A DNA stretch of 58,899 nt from a virus: positions 1 to 58,899 of IMG/VR virus record IMGVR_UViG_3300025083_000028. One strand, 5' to 3'. Positions 28,430 through 37,928 of this stretch are shown here, piece by piece; the stretch's first letter is position 1, and each line of letters starts with the position of its first letter. Position numbers and translations under genes: made by a program. Below the pieces are notes generated by a model that saw only the letters and a list, made by a program, of their open reading frames with translations, made no database searches and was not told where the DNA came from.

Positions 28430-31400
28430 ATGGAAGATTTTATTTACGAGCTTGATGGCAAAGAAATTGTTGTTAAAGCTGAACATAAAGAAAATTTTGA
28501 AAGTTTATTTCCTAAAGCGGTTTTAAAACAGCAAGCAGAAAATTTTCAACCGGGTGTCCCGAATGTGGATGCGAGCGAGACGCCTGTAAAAAGAAGAATA
28601 CAACAATCAGGCCAATCTTCGGGCTTCGCATCAGGAACTACTTCTTCGGAATCACAAGAAGATAAATATTCTTTTGAAAAACCTTTTCAGGGCACATTTT
28701 TTGGTGATGTAGTATTAGATTATTTTGGCGATATAGGCAGAGCCTTTGAATCGGGTGCCGCTGCTGGTATGAGTGTAGATGAGGCCTTTGATATATACAG
28801 AAAAGGAGCTAGTATTTCAGATGAAGATTTAGATTTTTTTATTGAAGCAGACAAAAGAATACAAGCCAAAGGAACTTCTGACGAAATGTTGGAATATCAA
28901 AATATATATAAGGAAGAGGGCGGAGGAATACTAGGGTTTTTAATTGCTAACGCAAAAACAAGAGGGCAAGTATTACCACAAATCATAGCCAGTTCTGTAG
29001 CAACGATGGCAACATCATTAGAATCTGGAGAGGTTAGGGGAGCCGCATTAACTGGGGCTGGAACAGGAGCATTAATAGGTAGTAGTGCAACTCCTATTGG
29101 AACTGTCACGGGAGCTGTTGGAGGTGGAGTTGCTGGTTTAGTGGGCGCAATGGAAACAAGTTTGACTTTGTCTGAATTATTAAAAGAAGAAATTGGTAGT
29201 GATACATTAACAAAAGAAAACATAAGAGCCGTACTTGAAGACTCTGAAAAGATGAAAAGTATAAAAAATAAATCTCTTGGGAGGGGGATTGCTATTGGTG
29301 CTGTTGAGGGAATAACATTAGGTCTTTCTAGGGGTTTAGCAACCAGCTTGAGTAAAGGGGGTATGAAGGCTAGTGGGGTGACAGCAAGAGTCGCTGGGCT
29401 AGAAGCTGTTGGCGGATCTACCGGTGAAATAGCAGGTAGAATAGCCGCAGATCAAGAAATGGACACTTCTGATATTTTATTCGAAGGTGTTGCTGAGCTA
29501 AAAGGGGTAGTTAATGTTACTGACATTATAAATAAAAGCCAATATAAATTAAATGGCGAAATAAGAAAAAAGAAAGACATTCAGGAATTTATATCAACAG
29601 CCACACCAGAACAAATCGCTGGGGCAAATATAGATATTAAAAATGATAATAATTTTAAGGCTGTTATAGATGAAAAACAAAAAGACGTTTATTTACAATC
29701 AACAATTCCAGCTGAAGTCACTAATCCTAATGATAGATTTTCTCTTTTCAAATTAGAAAAAGAAAGAATTAAGTACAAAGGAAACGACACCAAAACAGCT
29801 CAGAACATGCTTTCTGATATTAATTCTGAAATAAAAGAAATAACTGATAAATACCGACGAAGAGGAAGAAAAAGTAAAGAAATTGCCGCTCAAATAATAG
29901 AAAATGAAAAAATACAAAAAGCAACCCAAGATAGAACAGTAGCAGGAACAATTGAATTTGCACAAACGCAAGGAGAAAAAATAGGTTTAAAAACTATTGT
30001 TGCAGAAGATAATAAATCTTTTGAGGCAGAGCTTAAAAAAGATGGTATAAAATTATCTAAAGAGGATAAAGCAAGCATTGATAGAATAGGCGGTTATATT
30101 CAAGGTAATAAAATATACATAAACAAAGACGCCGCCGGTAAAACAGGACAAATTAATGTGGGAGGGCATGAATTATTGCATGGTATTATAGAGAGCGCTA
30201 ATATAAAAGACATGGGCGCACTGGTTAATGATTTTAAAAAACAGTTAAGCCAAGACCAAGTAAGTATATTAGAGGCCCAAATGGTGGCTAGGGGATACGG
30301 TGTTGATTCTAAAACATACTCTAAAGAGTATTTGACTAATTTTTCAGACGCAATTGTTGATGGAACTATAAAGTTCAATGAAAATTTATTTACAAAAATA
30401 GGCGAAGGAATTGTTAATTTATTGAAAATATTTGGTTATGAAAATATAAATTTTAAGAATGGCAAGGGAGTTTATAATTTTATGAAAGAATATTCTAAAA
30501 ATATAAAAGAAGGTAAATTATCTGAGTCCGTTATAAAACAAGCGGGGACCTCTATAAATGTGGAGGGTGCAATGTCTGTGTCACCAGAATCTGCGGCAAA
30601 AGTAAATCAAATCTACAAAGATAATCCCCCCTCAATAGCTGCTCAAAAAATTGTGTTTGATTCGGAGGTTAATTATAGAGGAATGGCTGAAAAATATTTA
30701 AATGATTTTATTGCTAATCCAAATTTATCTGATGAACAAAAAGGAATAATGCAAAGAAATAGAGAGGATATAGCTGCTATGATGTTATATGACAGAATAC
30801 CATCTCAGAGAAAAGGATCAAAATTAAGAAATGTTATTGGTTTAGTTGAAGGATTTGAAGAAGTAAAAAATCAATATGGTAAAGATGGTGTTGCAGGATA
30901 TATTAACAAATTTTTTAGAAGGAGAGGTTTAGAGGCTATAAATTATTATTTAAAAGATTCAGGGCTAAAAAATATTGAAACCGAAGAGGGGACTGTAAGA
31001 AAAGACGTTGCTGTAAAAACAGCGTCTACACAAAATATTGAAGTTTCAGAAAAACAAAATAAAAGTTTTGAAAGAAAAATTACGCTAAGCAAATTAGCAA
31101 AAGATATATTATCTGATCCAACAGAAACTTTAACAAAAGTCACAAATATAATCACAAAAGAATTAAAACTTCTTGCGAGAAATCGAGTAATAAATATTGA
31201 AAAAATTGAAAAAGTAATTCAAAAAGAAATAAGAAAAGTTGTGGTTGACGGGATAGGCAAAATTAAATCTGAACAAATACCTGGAACCGCTAAAAGAAGA
31301 GCCGTAATACCAACATTGTATTCAACAATTATTGAAACTAAATTTAATGAAATAGCAGACGCTATGTCATTAATTGATATAAAGAAAAGATATAATAAAT

Positions 31401-34400
31401 TATTTAAAGTAACAGATACTGGTAAAAGAGAAAAAACAGCTGAAGGTAATCCAATATTCACAATAGCTAAACCAATTAAAGCTGAGTTTATAAAATATTT
31501 TACTGATACTAATATAGCTATGACTACATTAGTTGAAAGACAAAAAATGCTAGGCGAAATAATATCAAAAGCTATAACATCAAAAATATTAAAAGAGTAT
31601 AATTCAAATGATAGTTTAATTGAGCTTGCTCAAATAGCTAATTTAAATCCTGCGGAAGGTGCAAAAGCAGTGACAGAATTACAATTAGCAAATGAAATTA
31701 GTGATGTAGCTAAACAATTAGATACATACGAAGGTGAAAAAATGCTGCAAGATACTAGGCTGTTTTCAATTGCGCCTACAGCAGCAGAAAAAGTAAATAT
31801 TACTAAAGCCTATGCAGCATTGCAAAAAGCAAAGGGAGATATAACTAATGACAACTATCTAAAAGTCATAGAAAATTTACCTGTAGTCGTGCAAGAATTT
31901 GTTGAAGATTTGTACGAAAAAAGAGGCGAAATTAAAGGCGATAGAATAGGTGGCCCTATATACGAATCAATATTAGCAGATTTAGTAAAAAAAGAAAGTA
32001 ATATAGAGGTCACTGCTGAAGGCGGCTTTACATCTGGTCCTGATTTACAATTAAAAGTTCGAGGTGCAATAATACCTATTGAAATAAAAGCTGATCCTAC
32101 AGCTGATTTTGGTAGTATATCTGCTTCTTATAATACAGAAAGCGGAAAATTTACTTTTGTAAAAGATAAAGAAACAATTGAATTAAAAGATTTGCCTGAC
32201 GGCGAAATACTTAAAGAAGTTTTTAGAACTACTTTGCCTTTTTTAGAGAAAAAAATAGAAATTGCTAATAAAGCATTAGGAATTGAAATAAAAAACTTTC
32301 CTGAAGATTTTAATAAAGCAATGACAGATAAATTTGGTTCAGTTTCATCAAAAAATACAGCAGCAGAAAACAAAAAAGTTAAAGATGCTAAAAAAGCATG
32401 GGTTAAAAAAAATTGGCAATTTAATGATGAGAAAAATAATCCATTAGGTTTACCTGGCCCAAAAAATCAAACCAACGCAGCTGTTATAAAATTTTATAAT
32501 GATAAAAAGGTATATTATATACAAATAGGAGGTAAAGGTTTATATAGATTAGGCGAAGATAAATATAATTTAGGGGCTAGCGAATTAAAGGCTACATTTA
32601 GATACCCTGTAAGATTAAAGCCTAACGGCAGAATGGGATTTAATTGGCAAGTAGCACCTAAAATAGAAGCGCCTGCTAAAGTTCCAAATTCTGATATAAG
32701 TTTAGAAAATACTAAAGATATAAAAACTATAGAGCAAAATATAAATAAAAATAAAGGATTTTTAAGTAGAGCCGCAAGAATTGATAAGACGGGTGAAACA
32801 ACGTTGGATAAAGCCTTTAACGATATACTTGAAGAAAAAACAGGTATTGCATCGGATAAAGTATATAGTAAAGAAAGAGCCAGAATAGCGGGTAAGAAAA
32901 ATAAAAAGATGAGTTTTTATATTTCTCCTGGTGCTGAAGATTTTACAGGCTTAATGTATAAATTATTATCTAAAGGTAAATTGGGAGATGCCCAAATGGC
33001 TTGGATTAAAAAACATATATTAAACCCCTACTCTAAAGCAATGGATGAAATATCTATTGAAAGGGTTGCTTTATTTGAAAAATTTAGAGCGCTAAAAAAA
33101 GAAATATCAGCAGTCCCTAAAAAAATAAAGAAAAAACTACCAGGAACAGACGATACATATGAAACAGCAGTTAGAGTTTATATGTGGGACAAGCAAGGTA
33201 TGGACATACCAGGTTTAACTAAAAAAGAAATAAAAGAATTAGTCAGTGCAGTAAAAAAAGACAAAGAATTAAAAGCATTTGGAGACCAGCTTATAACTAT
33301 ATTTCCTGGTGGTTATCCACAAGCTCAAAATTTTTGGTTATCAGGTAATATAACTACCGACTTTTTAAATGGGTTAAATACAACAAGAAGAGCCGAAATA
33401 TTATCTAAATGGCAATCAAATGTAGATGAAATATTTTCTGAAAAGAATTTAAATAAATTAGAATCACAGTTTGGAGAAAACTACAAAATTGCTTTAAAAA
33501 ATATATTGGGAAGAATGAAAACAGGCAGCAATAGGCCTATAACTGATAATAAAGCTTTAAATGATTTTTATGATTGGATTAATGGCGCAGTTGGTGTTGT
33601 GATGTTTTTAAATATGCGTTCCGCTATACTGCAAACTATATCCATGGTTAACTATATAAACTGGAATGACAATAATATATTAGCGGCCGGAAAAGCTTTT
33701 GCAAATCAAAAACAATATTGGGCCGATTTTAAAACTATTTGGAATTCTGATTTTTTAAAAAATAGACGGGGGCAATTAAAATTAAACGTGAGTGAATCAG
33801 AAATAGCAGATATGGCTGATAAAGGAGGTGCAAGGGGCGTTGTAAATTATTTATTAAAAATAGGATATACCCCCACAAGGGTAGCGGATAGTTTTGCAAT
33901 TGCTGCCGGTGGTGCATCTATGTTCAGAAATCGAACTAAAAGCTATATGAAAAATGGTTTTTCTCAAGAAGAAGCAGAATTACAAGCTTTTAGAGATTTT
34001 CAAGAATTAACAGAAGAAGCACAACAATCCTCCAGACCTGATAGAATATCAAAACAACAAGCTAGCACTACAGGCAGATTATTTTTAGCATGGGCTAATA
34101 CACCTATGCAATACGGTCGATTAATAAAAAGATCCACACAAGATTTAATAGCAGGCAGAGGGGATAGAAACACTAATATATCTAAAATTGTACATTATAG
34201 TTTTTTACAAAACATAATATTTAATTTTATGCAAAAAGGAGCTTTTGCTTTAGCTTTTGCACAAGAAGAAGATGATGAAAAAAGAAGAAATGTTTATAGT
34301 GGAGTTGGCGAAAGTATGGCAGATTCAATAGTAAAAGGAGCCGGAGTTCAAGGGACGCTGCTCATGGCGGCTAAATCACTTGTAAAAGATATTGTAAAAG

Positions 34401-34813
34401 AAAGTAAAAAAAGCAGACCTGATTATGAGGGTAGTTTATGGAAAATATTAGAAGCATTCCCTCCAATAGATGCTAAAATGGACAGGGCTAAAGATGTTGT
34501 ATATGCTTTTCAATTTGAAAAAGAAGAAATGATAGAAGAGGGATTAGCAATAGGCAGCCCAGGTCTAGAGGCTATAGCAAGTGGAATATCTTTTGCTAGC
34601 AATGTGCCAGTTGATAGAGCTTTAAGAAAAATAGAAAATATTAAAGCCGCTTTAGATGATCGAACGGACACTTGGGCAAGAATAGCATTATTATTGGGTT
34701 GGGGAAGTTGGTCGTTGGGATTAACAGAAGATGAAACTGCAATTGTAAAAAATAGCTCAAGAAAAATACAAAAAAGAAAAATACAAAAAAGGAAAATACA
34801 AAAAAGAAATTAA
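28430..34813 (+). CDS. Giant ejection protein with HExxH and PD-(D/E)XK-like motifs (2127 aa)
   Basis: Largest gene. Around residues 205-245 a Gly-zipper segment (GAGTGALIGSSATPIGTVTG) could cross a membrane. A metallopeptidase-like region has VGGHELLHGII (H580-E581-x-x-H584) and a later EYLTNFSDAIVDG. A nuclease-like region has G-P-D-L (D1205) followed by IPIEIKAD (E1218, K1220), the PD-(D/E)XK spacing. The C-terminal third (about 1600-2080), with FLNMRSAILQTISMVNYINW and ASTTGRLFLAWANTPMQYGR, is the conserved tail of giant phage ejection proteins. It likely enters the host with the DNA (T7 gp16 analogue). Ends in a short Lys/Arg repeat. Confidence 0.75.
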   Translation: MEDFIYELDGKEIVVKAEHKENFESLFPKAVLKQQAENFQPGVPNVDASETPVKRRIQQSGQSSGFASGTTSSESQEDKYSFEKPFQGTFFGDVVLDYFGDIGRAFESGAAAGMSVDEAFDIYRKGASISDEDLDFFIEADKRIQAKGTSDEMLEYQNIYKEEGGGILGFLIANAKTRGQVLPQIIASSVATMATSLESGEVRGAALTGAGTGALIGSSATPIGTVTGAVGGGVAGLVGAMETSLTLSELLKEEIGSDTLTKENIRAVLEDSEKMKSIKNKSLGRGIAIGAVEGITLGLSRGLATSLSKGGMKASGVTARVAGLEAVGGSTGEIAGRIAADQEMDTSDILFEGVAELKGVVNVTDIINKSQYKLNGEIRKKKDIQEFISTATPEQIAGANIDIKNDNNFKAVIDEKQKDVYLQSTIPAEVTNPNDRFSLFKLEKERIKYKGNDTKTAQNMLSDINSEIKEITDKYRRRGRKSKEIAAQIIENEKIQKATQDRTVAGTIEFAQTQGEKIGLKTIVAEDNKSFEAELKKDGIKLSKEDKASIDRIGGYIQGNKIYINKDAAGKTGQINVGGHELLHGIIESANIKDMGALVNDFKKQLSQDQVSILEAQMVARGYGVDSKTYSKEYLTNFSDAIVDGTIKFNENLFTKIGEGIVNLLKIFGYENINFKNGKGVYNFMKEYSKNIKEGKLSESVIKQAGTSINVEGAMSVSPESAAKVNQIYKDNPPSIAAQKIVFDSEVNYRGMAEKYLNDFIANPNLSDEQKGIMQRNREDIAAMMLYDRIPSQRKGSKLRNVIGLVEGFEEVKNQYGKDGVAGYINKFFRRRGLEAINYYLKDSGLKNIETEEGTVRKDVAVKTASTQNIEVSEKQNKSFERKITLSKLAKDILSDPTETLTKVTNIITKELKLLARNRVINIEKIEKVIQKEIRKVVVDGIGKIKSEQIPGTAKRRAVIPTLYSTIIETKFNEIADAMSLIDIKKRYNKLFKVTDTGKREKTAEGNPIFTIAKPIKAEFIKYFTDTNIAMTTLVERQKMLGEIISKAITSKILKEYNSNDSLIELAQIANLNPAEGAKAVTELQLANEISDVAKQLDTYEGEKMLQDTRLFSIAPTAAEKVNITKAYAALQKAKGDITNDNYLKVIENLPVVVQEFVEDLYEKRGEIKGDRIGGPIYESILADLVKKESNIEVTAEGGFTSGPDLQLKVRGAIIPIEIKADPTADFGSISASYNTESGKFTFVKDKETIELKDLPDGEILKEVFRTTLPFLEKKIEIANKALGIEIKNFPEDFNKAMTDKFGSVSSKNTAAENKKVKDAKKAWVKKNWQFNDEKNNPLGLPGPKNQTNAAVIKFYNDKKVYYIQIGGKGLYRLGEDKYNLGASELKATFRYPVRLKPNGRMGFNWQVAPKIEAPAKVPNSDISLENTKDIKTIEQNINKNKGFLSRAARIDKTGETTLDKAFNDILEEKTGIASDKVYSKERARIAGKKNKKMSFYISPGAEDFTGLMYKLLSKGKLGDAQMAWIKKHILNPYSKAMDEISIERVALFEKFRALKKEISAVPKKIKKKLPGTDDTYETAVRVYMWDKQGMDIPGLTKKEIKELVSAVKKDKELKAFGDQLITIFPGGYPQAQNFWLSGNITTDFLNGLNTTRRAEILSKWQSNVDEIFSEKNLNKLESQFGENYKIALKNILGRMKTGSNRPITDNKALNDFYDWINGAVGVVMFLNMRSAILQTISMVNYINWNDNNILAAGKAFANQKQYWADFKTIWNSDFLKNRRGQLKLNVSESEIADMADKGGARGVVNYLLKIGYTPTRVADSFAIAAGGASMFRNRTKSYMKNGFSQEEAELQAFRDFQELTEEAQQSSRPDRISKQQASTTGRLFLAWANTPMQYGRLIKRSTQDLIAGRGDRNTNISKIVHYSFLQNIIFNFMQKGAFALAFAQEEDDEKRRNVYSGVGESMADSIVKGAGVQGTLLMAAKSLVKDIVKESKKSRPDYEGSLWKILEAFPPIDAKMDRAKDVVYAFQFEKEEMIEEGLAIGSPGLEAIASGISFASNVPVDRALRKIENIKAALDDRTDTWARIALLLGWGSWSLGLTEDETAIVKNSSRKIQKRKIQKRKIQKRN
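34760..34807 (+). repeat. 15-base tandem repeat at the end of the giant gene
   Basis: Three exact-to-near copies of a 15-base unit (AGRAAAATACAAAAA) plus one codon, encoding R-K-I-Q-K three times and making a basic C-terminal tail. Units start at 34760, 34775 and 34790; one base differs (AGG for AGA). Likely slippage-prone. Confidence 0.85.
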
Positions 34814-34815
34814 TT

Positions 34816-34932
34816 ATGCCAAAAGACGCGTGTTACTACAAAGTAAAAAGACAATACAAAGTATTCCCATCCGCATATGCGAGTGGAGCTATAGCTAAAT
34901 GTAGAAAAAATAAAGGTAAAAAGAAAAAATAA
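34816..34932 (+). CDS. Very small basic Cys/Tyr protein (38 aa)
   Basis: Starts MPKDACYYKVKRQYKVFPSA, continues with YASGAIAKCRK, and ends in a poly-Lys tail. The K-V-K-x-x-Y-K-V-(F/W)-P-S-A-Y-A-S-G-A-x-x-K-C-R-K pattern is widespread in marine phages and also in giant viruses, of unknown function; the two Cys and the basic charge suggest nucleic-acid or metal binding. It starts 2 bases after the giant gene's stop, and its stop overlaps the next start (TAATG). Too short for ordinary gene callers. Confidence 0.75.
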   Translation: MPKDACYYKVKRQYKVFPSAYASGAIAKCRKNKGKKKK

Positions 34933-35051
34933 TGGCTAAAGAATTTAAAGCGCATAAAATGTATTGCAAAGGCAAACCATTTATGGCAAAAACATACAAA
35001 GAGCACTTAACTTTAAAGAAAAAAGGCTGTGGCCATAAAAAACCAAAATAA
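34932..35051 (+). CDS. Very small basic Cys/His protein (39 aa)
   Basis: MAKEFKAHKMYCKGKPFMAK, then KEHLTLKKKGCGHKKPK. It overlaps its neighbours on both sides through TAATG junctions, which is strong evidence for translation. Two Cys and three His on a Lys-rich background could bind a metal or nucleic acid. Same style as the flanking basic proteins. No named family recognised. Confidence 0.7.
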   Translation: MAKEFKAHKMYCKGKPFMAKTYKEHLTLKKKGCGHKKPK

Positions 35052-35350
35052 TGGCAGTAAGAAAAACTAAAAAAGGCGCTGCGTTAAAGCGCTGGTTTAA
35101 AGAGAAGTGGGTTGACGTTAGAACAGGGAAAGCTTGTGGCCGTAAGAAAGGCGATGGCAGAGGTGTGCCTTACTGTAGACCTAGCAAAGTGCCTTACTGT
35201 AGACCTAGCAAAAGAGTATCTAGCAAGACACCAAAAACATCGAGCGAAATGTCTTCATCTGAAAAAGCAAAAAAAATCAGAGAAAAGAAAAGCTTAGGAC
35301 AACCAAAAGGAAAACCAAGAAGGGTCAAATCAGTTAAAAGAAGAAAATAA
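35051..35350 (+). CDS. Basic DUF5872-like protein (99 aa)
   Basis: The motif LKRWFKEKWVDVRTGKACGR, then GRGVPYCRPSKRVSSKTPK-type sequence, matches the DUF5872 pattern (W-F-K-E-K-W-V-D-V ... C-G-R ... C-R-P-S-K-R-V-S-x-K-T-P), a small basic protein of unknown function shared by phages and large eukaryotic viruses. Here the V-P-Y-C-R-P-S-K block is duplicated. The C-terminal third is Lys/Arg-rich. Its place at the end of the virion operon suggests a packaged nucleic-acid-binding protein, which is inference. Confidence 0.75.
   Translation: MAVRKTKKGAALKRWFKEKWVDVRTGKACGRKKGDGRGVPYCRPSKVPYCRPSKRVSSKTPKTSSEMSSSEKAKKIREKKSLGQPKGKPRRVKSVKRRK
35164..35211 (+). repeat. 24-base tandem duplication in the DUF5872-like gene
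   Basis: The 24-base unit beginning GTGCCTTACTGTAGACC occurs twice, exactly and in frame (35164-35187 and 35188-35211), encoding VPYCRPSK twice. Perfect identity suggests a recent duplication. Confidence 0.9.
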
Positions 35351-35351
35351 A

Positions 35352-35516
35352 ATGGATACTCAAGATTTAAAAGTGTTAGCATTGAACACATCGGCGTTTA
35401 CAGTTTCAATGACTTCGGTTGAAGATATACTTAAAATAATATTATTATTAGTTTCAATAGGTTTTACTGTTCAAAGATGGTATGAAATACATAAAAGGAA
35501 TAAAGATAATAAGTAG
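35352..35516 (+). CDS. Holin-like small membrane protein (54 aa)
   Basis: One transmembrane segment (about residues 27-45: ILKIILLLVSIGFTVQRWYE) after a short polar N-terminus (MDTQDLKVLALNTSAFTVSM) and before a basic tail (HKRNKDNK). The order L-N-x-S-A-F-x-x-S-x-T-x-V-E-D-x-L-K-I followed by a single TM and Lys/Arg end is one I recognise from putative holins of marine phages. First gene of the lysis island; an endopeptidase lies downstream. It overlaps the next gene by 35 bases in another frame. Confidence 0.62.
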   Translation: MDTQDLKVLALNTSAFTVSMTSVEDILKIILLLVSIGFTVQRWYEIHKRNKDNK

Positions 35517-35946
35517 TTTATTATTCTGTATTATAATATCTGCACAAGATATTAAAATAAACGATATAAAAAATTCAATTCAAACTGGCCCTTTGGTTGG
35601 CAATAGGAACGTTGGGTTTGGGTTAAAAAATATATTAGAAGAAGTGGTTCAGGATCAAGATTATAACTTAAATGATAAAAGTGAAGATGTTTTAGATGTT
35701 GAGCTAATTTATTTTGATGTAAAACGTACTCAGTCAAATATTGCGTTGTATAGCAAATCATCGAGTCAAACCGAAATAATTGCTATTGCTAAATATAAAA
35801 AGAAAAAAGTAAAAGTAAAAGGCACATCAAAAGATATAACTACATCTTTAATTTTATTAAATGAACAAGGTAAGTTTACACAAAACAGTGTTAGTGTTGC
35901 ATTAAAAAAATTATCTGAAAACATTATTAAGAAATTAAAACTATGA
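35482..35946 (+). CDS. Exported protein, possibly CsgG/LptE-like fold (154 aa)
   Basis: Signal peptide MKYIKGIKIISSLLFCIIISAQ, then an alternating strand/helix domain: an early helix (VGFGLKNILEEVVQD), strands around DVLDVELIYFDVKRTQSN, and a terminal helix ALKKLSENIIKKLKL. This layout resembles small CsgG- or LptE-related periplasmic domains but lacks a lipobox. Overlaps the holin-like gene by 35 bases and the next gene by 4 (ATGA). It belongs to the same exported-protein cluster as the CsgG-like gene at 38161. Confidence 0.55.
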   Translation: MKYIKGIKIISSLLFCIIISAQDIKINDIKNSIQTGPLVGNRNVGFGLKNILEEVVQDQDYNLNDKSEDVLDVELIYFDVKRTQSNIALYSKSSSQTEIIAIAKYKKKKVKVKGTSKDITTSLILLNEQGKFTQNSVSVALKKLSENIIKKLKL

Positions 35947-37568
35947 AAAAATTATTGTTTTTATTATTACCATTACTCTGCTTAGCACAAGATTTAAAAC
36001 TTGATCACAGTTATACAAACGCCGAAGATTTTGCGGTTGGTGATACTATAACAATAAAGTTTAATACAATACAAGTTACAGAAGATGTAGATCCTAACTT
36101 GTATATATTTGATTATGAGTACAATAACAAGCTGCTACAAAAAATTGCTCATAGATTTAAAGTAACCGATAACTCAGCTAACACGAATGCACAAACATCG
36201 TTGACACATTGGGACGGTTATAAGTATAAAGTTTTAAGTACTTATGATGAAGATAATCTTTCAGCCCAGTATTTACACGGTTGGTTTAATAGAACGCAAG
36301 TGGAAGGAGATACCAATTCATACCCCGCTGATAACGATTGGTCAGTTGAAAGAATAACAATTCAAGACGGTGTGGGCGTAACATATAATAATACTTTAAT
36401 TGAAGTTGATTTTAAAATTAAAGATAAGATTAATACTAACTACAGCAATTATAATAATGTAACACATCTTAACTGGATGAGGGCTGAAGATAATTCAACA
36501 TCAACAAAATACGATGTTGACGCGATGCAACAAAAAATAACATTATCTGACGTTGAAGGTGGTGATGCAGGTAGTGTTACTATAAATCTTAAAACAGAAA
36601 ACGACAAACCGACGCATTACAAATACGATATATTAAGTAATAATAATAGCGTAGCGAGTGGTAATTTTGATGCTAACTCTCAAGCCATTGTAACTGGTTT
36701 AGAAAACAATATTAAATACGATATTAACATCACTGTTGATAATGAATTGTCCTCTGATTGGCTAGACGATGTAGTTACCGTAACCGATGTCTTCCTAGTA
36801 TTTAAAGAAGCCATTGGTGCAGGCACTAGCCCTGGGGGATCCGCTAATACGTTTACACACTCTATACAGTATTTATTAGGCGAAGTTAATAACAGTGGAA
36901 ATGTAGACTTTGATGATTCTTATGTTATGCTTAGTCACATAATGGACGAAAATGTTAGTGAATATTTTACCAGCTCTGCTAACGGTGCTAAAGATATTTG
37001 GGGGGAAAAAACACAATACGGATATGCTACAGATGATTATTACTTTGGACAAAAAAAACATTTTACACCTACTGATTCTAATAAGGTTTTTGATTTTGGT
37101 CACGGACTTATTGGAGACGTAGACTTCTCACATTCATTTGAACCTATAGTTGAAGACGATAACGAGGGCGTTGTAAGAATGCCTAGTGTGCAGGGTAAAA
37201 TTGAAAATTTAGATTTAGATATTTCAACAAGTTTAGTTAACGATAAAGTGGAATTATTAGTTGAGCTCGAAAAAGATTACTTAGCGGGTATGCAATTTGT
37301 AATTCAGTTTGACGATACCATATTAGAATTTGAGGAGGTTCAATTCGATACAGGCAATCTATTAACTAATTTTGCAACAGAACGCGATAATAAATTATAT
37401 TTTGGGAGCATCAGTGTGGAAAACCAAGAAAGCATTAAGGTTGGTAAACCTTATAAAATTATATTTAATACAAAACAAACGGTAACGAATGCGTCAGGTT
37501 TAATTTATTTTAAAACAACAGATGCTGTTACAAGTGATGGAACTAAAGTAATTTTAAAAATACAATAA
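35943..37568 (+). CDS. Exported cohesin- and dockerin-like domain protein (541 aa)
   Basis: Signal peptide MKKLLFLLLPLLCLAQ. Residues ~15-150 form a cohesin-like strand domain (TNAEDFAVGDTITIKF); ~205-285 looks like a fibronectin-III-type domain. Near residue 315 GEVNNSGNVDFDDSYVMLSH matches a dockerin calcium loop (G-x-V-N-x-x-G-x-V-x-x-x-D), with a weaker second loop GDVDFSHSFEP near 397. Residues ~430-541 are cohesin-like (VELLVELEKDYLAGMQFVIQ then FDD). Having both partners in one polypeptide suggests self-assembly or surface anchoring. Overlaps the previous gene by ATGA. Confidence 0.65.
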   Translation: MKKLLFLLLPLLCLAQDLKLDHSYTNAEDFAVGDTITIKFNTIQVTEDVDPNLYIFDYEYNNKLLQKIAHRFKVTDNSANTNAQTSLTHWDGYKYKVLSTYDEDNLSAQYLHGWFNRTQVEGDTNSYPADNDWSVERITIQDGVGVTYNNTLIEVDFKIKDKINTNYSNYNNVTHLNWMRAEDNSTSTKYDVDAMQQKITLSDVEGGDAGSVTINLKTENDKPTHYKYDILSNNNSVASGNFDANSQAIVTGLENNIKYDINITVDNELSSDWLDDVVTVTDVFLVFKEAIGAGTSPGGSANTFTHSIQYLLGEVNNSGNVDFDDSYVMLSHIMDENVSEYFTSSANGAKDIWGEKTQYGYATDDYYFGQKKHFTPTDSNKVFDFGHGLIGDVDFSHSFEPIVEDDNEGVVRMPSVQGKIENLDLDISTSLVNDKVELLVELEKDYLAGMQFVIQFDDTILEFEEVQFDTGNLLTNFATERDNKLYFGSISVENQESIKVGKPYKIIFNTKQTVTNASGLIYFKTTDAVTSDGTKVILKIQ

Positions 37569-37927
37569 TGAAAAAACTTTTTATACTATTTTTATTTATA
37601 AGTTGTACTACAGAGGTATACAATGAAAGACCAATACAAGAAGTGCCCGAATCTTTATTCATGCCTCAAGCTGTTGGTTTAAAACTTGAAAGTTACATAG
37701 TGCAAGATAAAGTAAGAATAAATACTAAACTGCCTTCTGATGGTGATTATAGAATTAAAATATTAGATTTTACAAATAGTATAATTAATCAAGAGATAAT
37801 AAAAGGTGAAGAAGGTGATAATATATTGAATATATATGTTAATTCATTGCCAGTTAGCTCATATACCGTGGAGCTGTATACTAAAAACAATCAATTCATA
37901 GGCAGACAAACCTTTTCAATGAAGTAA
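37568..37927 (+). CDS. Lipoprotein of the lysis/export island (119 aa)
   Basis: Lipoprotein signal MKKLFILFLFISC with lipobox Cys13, followed by a small strand-rich domain (VRINTKLPSDGDYRIKILDF; LPVSSYTVELYTKNNQFIGR) with the look of a C-terminal sorting or Ig-like domain. Start overlaps the preceding stop (TAATG). Expected at the inner leaflet of the outer membrane. It could assist the CsgG-like protein or act as an outer-membrane spanin; the sequence does not decide. Confidence 0.6.
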   Translation: MKKLFILFLFISCTTEVYNERPIQEVPESLFMPQAVGLKLESYIVQDKVRINTKLPSDGDYRIKILDFTNSIINQEIIKGEEGDNILNIYVNSLPVSSYTVELYTKNNQFIGRQTFSMK

Positions 37928-37928
37928 T

